A stretch of 64,000 nucleotides of DNA from Lachnospiraceae bacterium (GCA_028694115.1 JAQUUB010000005.1:63190-127189); one strand, 5' to 3'; positions 27,501 to 35,942 are shown, numbered from the stretch's first letter. Notes: generated from the sequence alone by a model not told the origin. A program made the numbers and translations.

Positions 27501-27517
27501 TAAAATGTAATCTTCAT
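24503..27517 (-). CDS. Large DUF6240-like flagellar protein with FliK-like C-terminus
   Basis: A 1004-aa hydrophilic, helical protein without signal peptide. The first half repeats a short motif ending in T-x-E-N: LPLTQENI at 166-173, QPTIENIY at 203-210, LPLTPENL at 263-270, later EALTIDNL. This matches my memory of DUF6240, found with flagellar genes in Lachnospiraceae. The last ~120 residues (YEIPITIDGETSAIHLQIVH, TEKYGNLASEFKVAKNIVSGY) resemble the FliK hook-length-control domain. A role as a secreted hook-length ruler is inferred from this and the large helical body. Confidence 0.7.
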   Translation of the reverse strand: MKITFYHENQKSNVEKENDLKTSYLTSENTKKSSYDGIKIDISGTVMDNAAYSSPERAKSQGKTLEECRQDVGQVDLALQRKYMAVMSNSLSTEDYAKLQEGGFDPGDMSPEEIVTVVDQIKAKLAEAGVEVSGYTDTLDESELEAVTGNKGRAITIENKLKEQDLPLTQENIDDSKKALQQAKEMTSVSENAMKYMVTNQMQPTIENIYLAEYSSGNYYTKKAEEVDFNSIKDQIEKVIETAGLEVNDESRKDAEWMIEKGLPLTPENLELFEDIKNITFPINEDQLMNAIGNAKSQGKSAVQASLIEKEPYSEKAKEIYNKVQSITDTKLQKVVNNKEALTIDNLTSDGQKNTTYSQTDYDLISAKRILEETRLQMTVEANIKLLKSNYSIETADLSQLVDSLKELEQQYYGVLFGKNTENLADKVNQYKETTSTLNAIKFVPADVVAKISSTETFTLKDIEIEGSNLKNLYEKAGESYESLKTEVRGDLGDSIKKAFRNMDGLLEELGMPKSTDNERAVRILGYNQMSVNEESMNQVKEADQKVNRLIEKMIPANTLQLIKEGINPLKESIDSLTNKIDALESTDSKETEKYSKFLWKLEKEDAITQEEREAFIGIYRLFSQIEKSDGALIGNVLNQNAELSLGNLLSASRSRKQAGMNISIDDNFGGLESLNAKDLSISDQIEKGFTNSSAEANYYQSAGKEIMDKIDPYKLHQMDITLDATVDEVLDNMRELSGNEELELAYREEQAQIIRNVNQSEASVMQRLIDIEEPVTVTMLQAANDLLGKGTKLFKKLNEYSEKQDKDYTNLADNVIDEFDSKDQAESVYQQFCEESKEIIRAEMDDTDLKAVDIKELKLFHKELNLMSHMSQNECYEIPITIDGETSAIHLQIVHGKESGKVQCTLYTEKYGNLASEFKVAKNIVSGYMAADSQEGVNFLKSKQEEFASSIKETGKEIEEIQVIRTNSSISFEFNPNQEDKVSTKDLYKVAKTLLMTLKNGNA

Positions 27518-27562
27518 TTATATCCCCATCTCCTAAAATCTCATCTAACATACTTATCTTTT

Positions 27563-27589
27563 ATTTCGGCTCAAAGTTACGGAAACTTA
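27563..27589 (-). promoter_or_regulatory. Sigma-D (FliA-type) flagellar promoter
   Basis: On the minus strand TAAG (27589-27586), a 15-bp spacer, then GCCGAAAT (27570-27563), against the flagellar consensus TAAA-N15-GCCGATAA. It lies 46 bp before the DUF6240 start and should transcribe DUF6240, flagellin and fliS as one late flagellar unit. Confidence 0.7.
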
Positions 27590-27591
27590 AC

Positions 27592-28947
27592 CTATTCCTC
27601 ACCATCTATTTCTGCCCACTCATTTTCAATTAATGTACATATTTCATCCTTACTTGCACCATTTACATATTTTTTCATAAGCGTACCAAATTCTTCATGC
27701 CAGCTATCTGTTGAATAAGTGATACTTAATTCTGCAGAACCCTTTGTTTGTACTAATTCTTCTCCCTGCTTAATAATTTCTAAATTACTTTCTGATACGG
27801 TAGCAATAGGCGGTACCACCTTCGCCACATTTGTGAACCAATTGATTCCATAGTCCGATGTATACCACCAATTAACAAAATCTAACGTTTCCTGTAAATG
27901 TTCCGAGTCATTATATACATGTAAAGCCGAATCTGATCCAGCTATAACCTGGCATTCCTCTGGATCATTTGTTACGGGATATCCATTAAATCCTATTTTC
28001 AAATTAGGATTCTGTGCTAAGCAATCCGCCTCTATCCATGCTCCTTGTCCTACCACAAATGCCGTCTCTCCTTCTGAAAATGTTTTTATCTGGTCCATTA
28101 AAGTTGTATCTATTGGTGAAAGATCCGCATTTTCTTTCGTTAAATCTATAAAGTCAAAATAATTATTATATAATTCTTTATAATCTTTTATATTTGCTTC
28201 CCCTATTTCAAATTTATGTACCAAGGCTGCAGGATCACCACAAGGACTGTTTTTTGCTGCAACATCAAAATAGTGTTGCCAAATATGCTTATAAACCCAC
28301 CATTCTTTATATCCCGTAGTGAAAGGAGTGTAACCAGACGCTTTAATCTTTCTACAAGCATCCTTCATTTCCTTTATCGTAGAGGGAAATTCTGTTACAC
28401 CGGATGACTCCAACACGTCTTTATTATAAACGATTCCAAAATAATTACCCTTCAAAGGAAAACCATAAATTCCGCCTCCCGATTTCATATCAAAGGCTAC
28501 ATAGGGAAGCATTGCTTTTGCCAAGGGTTCCTCTTCTAAATTATAGGACCACTCCCTAAACATATCCGTTTCTTTTCCTGCCGTGGTAGAAAAAATATCT
28601 GGTACCTCTCCTGCATTCATTCTATTTATTAATTGGGTAGGATAATCACTTTGTATTGTCTCATACTTGATTGTGACGTTTGGCTCCACCTTTTTATATT
28701 CTTCTATTAGTTGATCTATAGCATACCGATATTCCGGTGAATTAATGAACATCACGATTTCCACATTTTGATTTTCTACTTCTGCCTCTGTATCTGCTTC
28801 TGTATTCTCACTAGAAATTTCTTCCTCATTTTTATCCGCACTAGTTTCTGATATGGTTTTCTCTTCTTCTTTTACGTTGGAACTACATCCAATTAAACTA
28901 GCTGCTACCATAGAAATACATAAGATTACACAAATTATTTTTTTCAT
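27592..28947 (-). CDS. Extracellular solute-binding lipoprotein (ABC sugar family 1), orphan
   Basis: A 451-aa lipoprotein: signal peptide with lipobox ending SLIGC, acylated Cys21, an acidic Glu/Asp-rich linker (~25-55), then a type I sugar-binding fold (VEIVMFINSPEYRYAIDQLI start, FVVGQGAWIEADCLAQNP hinge region). The start at 28947 follows TTCGGAGGGGTCA; the longer frame is not needed. There are no permease or ATPase genes around it, so it may work with a distant transporter or act as a surface sensor. Its place in the flagellar block is notable. Confidence 0.85.
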   Translation of the reverse strand: MKKIICVILCISMVAASLIGCSSNVKEEEKTISETSADKNEEEISSENTEADTEAEVENQNVEIVMFINSPEYRYAIDQLIEEYKKVEPNVTIKYETIQSDYPTQLINRMNAGEVPDIFSTTAGKETDMFREWSYNLEEEPLAKAMLPYVAFDMKSGGGIYGFPLKGNYFGIVYNKDVLESSGVTEFPSTIKEMKDACRKIKASGYTPFTTGYKEWWVYKHIWQHYFDVAAKNSPCGDPAALVHKFEIGEANIKDYKELYNNYFDFIDLTKENADLSPIDTTLMDQIKTFSEGETAFVVGQGAWIEADCLAQNPNLKIGFNGYPVTNDPEECQVIAGSDSALHVYNDSEHLQETLDFVNWWYTSDYGINWFTNVAKVVPPIATVSESNLEIIKQGEELVQTKGSAELSITYSTDSWHEEFGTLMKKYVNGASKDEICTLIENEWAEIDGEE

Positions 28948-28984
28948 TGACCCCTCCGAAATGCTGTACTTCCTATAAACCATA

Positions 28985-29032
28985 GAAAGAATTCAAAAAG
29001 AACAATTAATAGGTTCTCTTTGAATTCTTTGA
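28985..29032 (-). terminator. Terminator after the 140-aa gene
   Basis: Long stem AAAGAATTCAAA / TTTGAATTCTTT with inner AAGAAC / GTTCT pairing. It ends the glgB transcript before the solute-binding lipoprotein gene. Confidence 0.75.
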
Positions 29033-29045
29033 TTTTACTGTCCAT

Positions 29046-29468
29046 CTATAGGCTGATATCTTGTAATTCTTTTAATACATCTCCACCATAACTAGCTTTA
29101 CTATTTTCAGATATTACTATTTTACTATTTTCAGCTGGAATGCTGGTTTCGTTCAAGTAGGTAACATCCGAAAGATTTTTCATATCATCTAAAATAACTG
29201 GAAGCTTATCCAGTAGTTTTGAAGCCATCCGTTCGGCTGCAAATCTTGGATCTGTAATCATCAATTTCTGATAGGCATTATCAGATGCTACTTTCGTTTG
29301 CCGCACGCCTTTATAGGATTGGTCCCTATTTGATTCTTCGTTATGAATGGAAACCTGAGTTTTTAAATCTGTATTTTGCAAAGTTGCGAGAACACTATTT
29401 CTATTCTCCATTGAATTTATTTTGCTGGATGCATTATAAAAGCTTGGCATACTACTATCTATTTTCAT
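29046..29468 (-). CDS. Hypothetical protein, possibly flagellum-associated
   Basis: I do not recognise this 140-aa protein. It is hydrophilic, with no signal peptide or membrane helix. It starts MKIDSSMPSFYNASSKINSM, Ser/Asn-rich as in flagellar accessory proteins, and has a helical middle (PRFAAERMASKLLDKLPVILDDM). The ribosome site AAAGGAGGTG is strong. It follows glgB by 31 bp and ends at a terminator, so it is the last gene of that operon. Confidence 0.6.
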   Translation of the reverse strand: MKIDSSMPSFYNASSKINSMENRNSVLATLQNTDLKTQVSIHNEESNRDQSYKGVRQTKVASDNAYQKLMITDPRFAAERMASKLLDKLPVILDDMKNLSDVTYLNETSIPAENSKIVISENSKASYGGDVLKELQDISL

Positions 29469-29499
29469 GGTCTCGCACCTCCTTTTTAAAAATTTCTAA

Positions 29500-31422
29500 T
29501 TAAAATTTAAATACAGCTGCACCATAGGCTGGTAATTCAAATCCAATTGAATATGGTTGTCCATCCCAGGAAATTTTCTCTGCTTTATAAACCTTTTTTA
29601 ATTCTATTCCTTTTCCACCGAATTTCTTGTCATCACTATTTAACAGTAATTGATACTTTTTATCTAATTCTGGAACTCCCACTCGGAACTCATTTCTATC
29701 AACAGGTGTAAAATTTAAAACAAATAAAAAATTATTTTTACCTGTTGAGTTTTTTCTTACGAAGCTGTAAATACTTTTCTCCGTATCATCCGCATTAATC
29801 CAGTAAAATCCATCCTGCGAATTATCAAGTTCGTAAAGAGAAGGATACTTCCTATAAAGTTTCAATAATTCACCAACATACTTTTTCATGCCGCAATGGA
29901 GAGAATCTTCTAAAAGATACCAATCAAGCTCTCTTTCCTCGCTCCATTCTCTTTCCTGTGCAAAGTCCTGTCCCATAAATAATAATTTTTTACCACAATG
30001 ACCAAACATATAGGCATAACCAACTCGAAGGTTTGCAAATTTGTCATCGATAGGTCCTGGCATCTTATTCAGCATGGAGCATTTCAAATGTACTACTTCA
30101 TCATGCGATAATACTAATATGTAATTTTCAGCAGAATTGTAGCTCATGGCAAATGTCATTTTATAATGGTTATCTTTTCTAAAATAAGGATCTAATTTCA
30201 TATAATCACAGAAATCATGCATCCATCCCATATTCCATTTAAATGTAAAGCCTAATCCGTCCTCCTCTGGTCGCTTTGTTACCTTGGGCCAGGCGGTTGA
30301 TTCTTCTGCAATCATCATAATTCCAGGGTATTTTCCCGTTATCACGGAATTCAAATGTTTGAAAAACTCAATTACCTCTAAATTTTTGTTTCCACCATAT
30401 CTATTTGCAATCCACTGACCATTTTCTTTTCCATAATCTAAGTAGAGCATAGAAGCAACTGCATCTACTCTTAGCCCATCAATATGGTATTCCTCAATCC
30501 AGAATATTGCATTCGCAATTAGAAAATTTTTGACTTCATTTTTTTCATAATCAAATATTTTCGTTCCCCAGTCCGGATGTTCCCCTTTTTTTGCATCTGC
30601 ATATTCATAAAGAGGTGTACCGTCAAATTCAGCCAAACCATGGGCATCTCTTGGAAAATGCGCTGGAACCCAATCTAAAATGACACCGATTTTATTTTTA
30701 TGAAATAGATTAATCATATACATAAAATCATCAGGTGTTCCATATCGCGACGTTGGCGCATAGTAACCTGTTACTTGATATCCCCAGGAACCATCAAATG
30801 GATATTCTGCAATTCCCATTATTTCTATATGGGTATAATTCATTTCCTTTAAATACTCAATCATACTATCAGCAAATTGTCGGTAGGAATAAAATCCTTC
30901 GTTTTGTCCATCCGGATGTTTCTTCCATGATCCAATATGTACTTCATAGATTGCCATTGGTTGTTTGTTCATATCAACCGTTTTTCGATTTTCTAACCAT
31001 ACTTTATCAGACCATTTATAATTACTAATGTCTGTGATTTTTGAAGCATTACCAGGTCTGTTTTCTGCATAATTTGCATATGGATCCGACTTATAAAGTT
31101 CTCTGCCATCCGCTGTAATAATATAATACTTATATAAAACATCCGGCCCTACATCTGGAATAAAAAGCTGATAAATTCCTAATGGTTCAAGCCTTTCCAT
31201 TTTATTCCGTTCTTTATTCCAATCATTAAACTCTCCCACTACACATACTTGCTCTGCATGTGGTGCCCAGACTGCAAAAAAAGTGCCTTTTACTCCATCT
31301 TCTATGGAAGGATGTGCGCCTAATTTTTTGTATATTTCATAATGAATTCCCTGACCAAAAAGATATTGATCCATTTCAGAAATAAAAACTTTCTGAGCAG
31401 GTAAAGATTTTGCTGATGCCAT
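29500..31422 (-). CDS. glgB: 1,4-alpha-glucan branching enzyme
   Basis: GH13 enzyme (640 aa) that makes alpha-1,6 branches in glycogen. An N-terminal CBM48 (FAVWAPHAEQVCVVGEFNDWN, ~45-70) precedes the barrel. Catalytic motifs include GVILDWVPAHFPRD, the nucleophile Asp in IDGLRVDAVASMLYLDY, the acid/base Glu in MMIAEESTAWP and the third Asp in LVLSHDEVVH. No other glycogen gene is near; instead it lies between a TPR/AAA+-like gene and a small unknown gene in one operon. Confidence 0.95.
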   Translation of the reverse strand: MASAKSLPAQKVFISEMDQYLFGQGIHYEIYKKLGAHPSIEDGVKGTFFAVWAPHAEQVCVVGEFNDWNKERNKMERLEPLGIYQLFIPDVGPDVLYKYYIITADGRELYKSDPYANYAENRPGNASKITDISNYKWSDKVWLENRKTVDMNKQPMAIYEVHIGSWKKHPDGQNEGFYSYRQFADSMIEYLKEMNYTHIEIMGIAEYPFDGSWGYQVTGYYAPTSRYGTPDDFMYMINLFHKNKIGVILDWVPAHFPRDAHGLAEFDGTPLYEYADAKKGEHPDWGTKIFDYEKNEVKNFLIANAIFWIEEYHIDGLRVDAVASMLYLDYGKENGQWIANRYGGNKNLEVIEFFKHLNSVITGKYPGIMMIAEESTAWPKVTKRPEEDGLGFTFKWNMGWMHDFCDYMKLDPYFRKDNHYKMTFAMSYNSAENYILVLSHDEVVHLKCSMLNKMPGPIDDKFANLRVGYAYMFGHCGKKLLFMGQDFAQEREWSEERELDWYLLEDSLHCGMKKYVGELLKLYRKYPSLYELDNSQDGFYWINADDTEKSIYSFVRKNSTGKNNFLFVLNFTPVDRNEFRVGVPELDKKYQLLLNSDDKKFGGKGIELKKVYKAEKISWDGQPYSIGFELPAYGAAVFKF

Positions 31423-31441
31423 GATACGTCCCCCTAGAGCA

Positions 31442-33628
31442 CTATTTTTTCTTGATAAAATCTTTTTCTCTTAAGATAATTAAATCATCTTCATCATAAC
31501 GTTTTGCAAATAGTACATCTACTAAATGATTCATATTCTTTTTATCGACATGTTTAATCGCTTCATCAAGTATTTCTTCTACTTCTTTAATATTTACAAA
31601 ATGTTCTACTGTCTGTAATTCATCAATTCTTGTATATAATGCCAAAACTCCCATTTCATCAATGGTATATTCTCTTTCTTTTGCATATGCTTTTGCATGA
31701 TTTACCAAATCATCATTACTATATGTAGGAATATGAACATTTATTGTAAATAATTTATTTACATATTCTCGCATCTTTGTGATTTTTCTCAAATTACTTT
31801 TTTCATCTTCAAATATAATTAGTAATCTTGCATCCGGATGGTTAATTGCCTTTGTTAAGGTATCAAGTGTATTAATATTAATATCACCAGCCTTTTCTAC
31901 AATTAAGGCTCCGTCACTTAATGCCTCTACGGATTTTTGTATATCCTTCGTATTAAGTAACTCTCCTGATATTTTTGCTACTTTTCCCATAAAGTTTATA
32001 TTGGTTCTCTGAACTGCCTTTGCAATCGCTAATGCCATCTTGACCCTGGCAGATGGTTCATTACCAGTTATTAAGATATTTCCCGTGATTCCCATCATTT
32101 TAGCTTTTTGAATTGCACCGTCAATTTGTTCCCTCATCCCATTCATATCCAGGAATTCAGTAAATAGCTCTTCAACCTCTTCAATTGATTTATTTAATAC
32201 TTTTTTAGGTTCGAAATAAGCTTCCTCTTCTGGCTCTTCTGAATGATCATTTTCTTCTGAAAACTCTTCATCCTCTGCTTGATCGCTTACATCTTCCTCA
32301 TAATCATCATATTGTGATGATTTGTCATCTTGGTAAGTTTCATTTTCTGAAGAATCTTCTTCATAATCATTGTCTTCTAATGATTTATCATTGTCTTTTA
32401 ACGATTTATCATTGTCTTCTGATGATTTTTCATCTTCCTCATAGTCTTCGATTTCGTCATCCGTTGGTAACGGAGTAGGTGAAACACCTGGTATAACCCC
32501 CACTAACTGGCTCACAATATCATTTGTTTGCTCTAAGGAGCGTCTCTTAGCCTCTACAATTCGTCGTCTCTTATTTTCTTCCTTCATCTTCTCCCATTCA
32601 GAGAGAGCTTCTGTAAGATCCATTTGACCAGTAATTTGTTTTTCTATCTTTTCGGGTTCCGGTACTACAATACTAATCTGTCCATCATATTCCTGAGATA
32701 GTATTCGGTCAAATTCAGGTTCTTTTGGGACTTCTGCATTAACTACTGGTTGTAACTTTACTCTTTTTTTGGAATCATCATCATTGAAAAGTTCCTGCAT
32801 GCTCTTTGATAATTCTTCCTGGAGGTTCATGGTGCTGTATTTATCAATGCTAACCGTCTTAACTTTAATTTCATCTTCAATTTGTTTCGTTGGCATTTCA
32901 ACGGTTGGTTCATGAGATGGTTCGACCGCCTTAATCTGAATTGGAATTACTTTTTCTTCTGTTGTAGCTTCTGATCCTCTTGGAGTCTCATCAAAAAATT
33001 CATTGTCCTCAGAAATTTCATTTTGAACATCGTATTTTTCTTGTTGACTATCTGATAATGGTTGATGTAGCATTTTTAATTCCATAGCCTTTTGAACAAA
33101 CTTACCCTCGCCAAACCATAAAATTAATTCATCACATTCTTCCACACATTTTGTTGCTAAACCAATTCGATGATATAAATAAGCAAGTTCATAAGCCCAT
33201 TTTTCCCGATAATCCTTTTTCTTAAATTCTTCTAACACCGCAATACGCTCTTCTAAACTTACCTCTTGAGCTTCATACAGTTTATACTGCAAAATAAATC
33301 TTCCTGTATCTTTGGGAGCAATTTGTAAAAATTCTTTGTAATATTCTACTGCCTCCACAAATTCTTCTGTTTTAATAGCCAATTCACAGAGAGCATAAAC
33401 AATCATTCTTCCATTTGGATATCTGTCATAAGCCAATAAAAGAATTTCCTTACTTTCTGCATATTTCCTGTTTATTTTATAAATTTCACTTACAGTACAT
33501 AACATGGAGATGCTTTTCACTCTTCCCCAATCAATGGTATTTGCTATCTCCATCGCTTCTGCATATTCTCTGTTTGCCAGCAAAGATTTGATTTGCTCTG
33601 CGCGAACCCGGTATTCGTACTTATCCAC
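31442..33628 (-). CDS. TPR protein with acidic linker and degenerate AAA+ domain
   Basis: A 728-aa protein I cannot assign to a named family. Residues 1-~190 form TPR-like helical pairs (ANREYAEAMEIANTIDW, KESKEILLLAYDRYPNG). About 190-490 is disordered and very acidic, with a 7-residue repeat. The C-terminal ~240 residues have an AAA+ layout: ILITGNEPSARVKMALAIAKAV sits where Walker A (GxxGxGK) belongs but lacks the GK, and ARLLIIFEDEK is Walker B-like. It likely binds rather than hydrolyses nucleotide. Start is GTG at 33628 after GAGGTGGAAATCT. Confidence 0.7.
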   Translation of the reverse strand: MDKYEYRVRAEQIKSLLANREYAEAMEIANTIDWGRVKSISMLCTVSEIYKINRKYAESKEILLLAYDRYPNGRMIVYALCELAIKTEEFVEAVEYYKEFLQIAPKDTGRFILQYKLYEAQEVSLEERIAVLEEFKKKDYREKWAYELAYLYHRIGLATKCVEECDELILWFGEGKFVQKAMELKMLHQPLSDSQQEKYDVQNEISEDNEFFDETPRGSEATTEEKVIPIQIKAVEPSHEPTVEMPTKQIEDEIKVKTVSIDKYSTMNLQEELSKSMQELFNDDDSKKRVKLQPVVNAEVPKEPEFDRILSQEYDGQISIVVPEPEKIEKQITGQMDLTEALSEWEKMKEENKRRRIVEAKRRSLEQTNDIVSQLVGVIPGVSPTPLPTDDEIEDYEEDEKSSEDNDKSLKDNDKSLEDNDYEEDSSENETYQDDKSSQYDDYEEDVSDQAEDEEFSEENDHSEEPEEEAYFEPKKVLNKSIEEVEELFTEFLDMNGMREQIDGAIQKAKMMGITGNILITGNEPSARVKMALAIAKAVQRTNINFMGKVAKISGELLNTKDIQKSVEALSDGALIVEKAGDININTLDTLTKAINHPDARLLIIFEDEKSNLRKITKMREYVNKLFTINVHIPTYSNDDLVNHAKAYAKEREYTIDEMGVLALYTRIDELQTVEHFVNIKEVEEILDEAIKHVDKKNMNHLVDVLFAKRYDEDDLIILREKDFIKKK
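32367..32429 (-). repeat. Three in-frame 21-nt tandem repeats
   Basis: Three 21-nt units starting TCATTGTCTT on the plus strand. They encode DKSLEDN-like heptads in the acidic linker of the TPR protein and may vary in copy number between strains. Confidence 0.85.
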
Positions 33629-33724
33629 AGATTTCCACCTCTATTATTCCCTATTCTTTATGTAGAAAAAATCAATGATTCTTTAATTATTCTAAAAAAA
33701 TGTATAGTTTTACACTTTGTCATT

Positions 33725-33753
33725 AGTTTACCATAATAAGTTGTATGTGTCAA
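33725..33753 (-). promoter_or_regulatory. Sigma-A promoter of the TPR-glgB operon
   Basis: On the minus strand a perfect TTGACA (33753-33748), 17-bp spacer, TAAACT (33730-33725), about 95 bp before the GTG start. Confidence 0.65.
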
Positions 33754-33754
33754 A

Positions 33755-33789
33755 AAAACAGTCGAATAAATTGACATTTACCCGACTGT
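33755..33789 (-). terminator. Terminator after rsmA
   Basis: On the minus strand ACAGTCG / CGACTGT stem with inner GTAAAT / ATTTAT pairing, followed by a run of seven T. It ends the tatD-rsmA transcript immediately before the next promoter. Confidence 0.8.
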
Positions 33790-33797
33790 ACTTATTC

Positions 33798-34661
33798 TTA
33801 TCTTTTAATTAGGAGATTACTTAATTCTGCAAATTCCTGAAGAGTTAAAGCTTCTCCGCGAATCGTATCTGACTTACCTAGTTTTCTAATTGCTTCTAAT
33901 ATTTCTTCCTTTTCCAAATTTAAATCGGAAGCATTTTTTAAACCATTCATTAATGTTTTTCTCCTTTGATTAAAGGAAGCACGAATGAGACGAAACATAA
34001 ATTTTTCATCCATCACATTCACTGGTGATTGCTTATGTCGTGTTAATCGAATGACAGCAGATCCAACATTTGGTCTTGGCATAAAGCAGTTGGGTGGCAC
34101 GTTTGCCACAATATAAGGTTCTGCGTAGTATTGAACAGCTAAGGAAAGTGCTCCATAATCCTTTGTTCCAGGTCCTACCTGCATACGATCGGCTACTTCT
34201 TTTTGTACCATGATCGTAATGCTTTCCATAGGAACATTGTTTTCAAACAGACCCATAATAATCGGTGTTGTTATATAATAGGGAAGATTCGCTACTACTT
34301 TAATTGGTTTTCCATTGTTCTTTTTTTCAACCAGTTCATTGATATTCACCTTTAATATATCATCATTGATAATTGTTACATTTCTATATCCACTTAAAGT
34401 ATCCTCAAGAATAGGAATGAGCGCCTTATCGATCTCAACAGCTGCTACTTCTCTCGCATTTTCACATAAATACTGTGTCATTGTCCCAATTCCTGGACCA
34501 ATTTCTAATATAAAATCTTCTTTCGTAATATGAGCAGAAGCAATAATCTTATCTAATACATGGGTATCAATTAAGAAATTCTGACCAAATTTCTTTTGAA
34601 ATACAAATTCATATTTTTTAATTACTTCTATGGTGTTCTGCGGATTTCCTAATGTAGCCAT
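33798..34661 (-). CDS. rsmA: 16S rRNA adenine dimethyltransferase RsmA (KsgA)
   Basis: Dimethylates A1518 and A1519 of 16S rRNA during 30S maturation; 287 aa, family length. SAM-binding and catalytic motifs are clear: GQNFLIDTHVLDKI, LEIGPGIGTMTQYL, the acidic AVEIDKALIP strand and the NLPYYITTPI motif IV. The C-terminal RNA-binding region has FNQRRKTLMNGL. It directly follows tatD, a common pairing in Firmicutes. Confidence 0.97.
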   Translation of the reverse strand: MATLGNPQNTIEVIKKYEFVFQKKFGQNFLIDTHVLDKIIASAHITKEDFILEIGPGIGTMTQYLCENAREVAAVEIDKALIPILEDTLSGYRNVTIINDDILKVNINELVEKKNNGKPIKVVANLPYYITTPIIMGLFENNVPMESITIMVQKEVADRMQVGPGTKDYGALSLAVQYYAEPYIVANVPPNCFMPRPNVGSAVIRLTRHKQSPVNVMDEKFMFRLIRASFNQRRKTLMNGLKNASDLNLEKEEILEAIRKLGKSDTIRGEALTLQEFAELSNLLIKR

Positions 34662-35438
34662 CTAAACTCCTTTATTCAAACGATATAATTTTAATGCATT
34701 CTGATAAGTGGTATCATATACCTCTTTTACCGATCTATTTTTTATCCCTGCTATTTCCTCAGCAATATACTTGATATTCATGGAGTTGTTTCTTTTTCCC
34801 CGTAAAGGTGCCGGTGATAAATAGGGGCTGTCCGTTTCCAAAACTATTCGGTCCATTGGTAAATAATCAACCACCTCTTTTAATTTCTTGCCATTTGGGA
34901 AGGTGACCACTCCACCTACTCCGATATAAAATCCCATATCGAGGAACTCTTTTGCTACTTCTATTGAATAAGAGAAACAGTGGACCACTCCACCAATTTC
35001 TCCACACTTTTCCTTCTTCATTATGGATAATGTATCCTGTGCTGCATCTCTACTGTGGATAATCATAGGCAGCTTTACTTCTCTGGCAAGATTTATTTGT
35101 TTACAAAACCATTCTCTTTGAATTTCTTTTGTTGGCTCATCATAATAATAATCTAATCCAATTTCTCCAATTGCGACGATTTTTTCCAGAGCGCTCTTCT
35201 CTCTTAACCATTCCATATGATGTTCATTTAATTCCTCTACCTCATTTGGATGAACACCGATTGCTCCATATATAAAATCATATTTTTCTGTCAATGCAAT
35301 CGTGTTCCTTGCAGTTTCCATACTTGCTGCTACGTTCACAATCCATTTGACATCATTATCTGTCATTTCTTTCAATAATAATTCTCTGTCTTCATTAAAT
35401 TTTTCATCATCATAGTGTGCATGTGTTTCAAATATCAT
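34662..35438 (-). CDS. tatD: TatD family metal-dependent hydrolase
   Basis: Amidohydrolase-fold nuclease, 258 aa. Metal ligands lie in MIFETHAHYDD (HxH), AIGEIGLDYYYD (Glu), MIIHSRDA (His) and VLETDSPYLSP (Asp). TatD proteins have 3'-5' exonuclease activity on DNA or RNA and are often linked with rsmA and rnmV. The rsmA start follows the stop directly. Confidence 0.95.
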   Translation of the reverse strand: MIFETHAHYDDEKFNEDRELLLKEMTDNDVKWIVNVAASMETARNTIALTEKYDFIYGAIGVHPNEVEELNEHHMEWLREKSALEKIVAIGEIGLDYYYDEPTKEIQREWFCKQINLAREVKLPMIIHSRDAAQDTLSIMKKEKCGEIGGVVHCFSYSIEVAKEFLDMGFYIGVGGVVTFPNGKKLKEVVDYLPMDRIVLETDSPYLSPAPLRGKRNNSMNIKYIAEEIAGIKNRSVKEVYDTTYQNALKLYRLNKGV

Positions 35439-35602
35439 TTGTCTACCTTATACAATCCCTTTTTACTATTTATTCTTTTCAATTATAATGACATTATGAA
35501 CTTTATACAACCTATTTTATGAATCCTATTTTATTATTCGACGATCTTTTTACTCCTTATCATCCAATTTTCATTCATTTTTATTCAATTTTTAAAAAAT
35601 AC

Positions 35603-35631
35603 TTGCAATCTGCTTTTTGTTATACTATAAT
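35603..35631 (+). promoter_or_regulatory. Promoter of the tRNA-Lys/tRNA-Pro unit
   Basis: TTGCAA (35603-35608), 17-bp spacer, perfect TATAAT (35626-35631), 24 bp before the first tRNA. Confidence 0.75.
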
Positions 35632-35655
35632 TACCTTTGCATTGTGATTGTATTC

Positions 35656-35728
35656 GCGCTTCTAGCTCAGTTGGTAGAGCACCTGACTCTTAATCAGGGT
35701 GTCCAGGGTTCGAGCCCCTGGAGGCGCA
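35656..35728 (+). tRNA. tRNA-Lys (CUU)
   Basis: Complete 73-nt cloverleaf: acceptor GCGCTTC/GAGGCGC, D arm GCTCAGTTGGTAGAGC, anticodon arm CCTGACTCTTAATCAGG with CTT, T arm CAGGGTTCGAGCCCCTG. No CCA encoded. Confidence 0.97.
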
Positions 35729-35791
35729 TTTTAAGGCATTGATTTTGTGGACTTGAGCCATGGGGTCGGTGCTTTTTGTAAATTAGTATTT

Positions 35792-35865
35792 CGATGCGTG
35801 GCTCAGCTTGGTAGAGCGCACCGTTCGGGACGGTGAGGTCGTGGGTTCGAATCCCGTCGCATCGA
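35792..35865 (+). tRNA. tRNA-Pro (CGG)
   Basis: Complete 74-nt cloverleaf: acceptor CGATGCG/CGCATCG, D arm GCTCAGCTTGGTAGAGC, anticodon loop TTCGGGA (CGG), T arm GTGGGTTCGAATCCCGT. CCA not encoded. The acceptor starts with C, unusual but seen in some tRNA-Pro genes. Confidence 0.95.
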
Positions 35866-35868
35866 TAT

Positions 35869-35917
35869 AAAAAGGGCTGTCGCACGAATGATTAAAATAG
35901 TGTGACAACCCTTTTTT
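35869..35917. terminator. Terminator after the tRNAs
   Basis: AAAAAGGGCTGTCGCAC pairs with GTGTGACAACCCTTTTTT with one mismatch and a 14-nt loop; useful for the tRNA unit and for the convergent permease gene. Confidence 0.8.
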
Positions 35918-35942
35918 ATTATTACTTGCCCTTCAGAACTAT

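Noticed and set aside
32367..32429. Short tandem repeats that could suggest a CRISPR array
   Set aside because: Units are 21 nt without spacers and stay in frame inside a coding region; they encode an acidic heptad.
35694..35885. Minus-strand frame across both tRNA genes
   Set aside because: It is the antisense of two clear tRNAs; the usual false call in such places.
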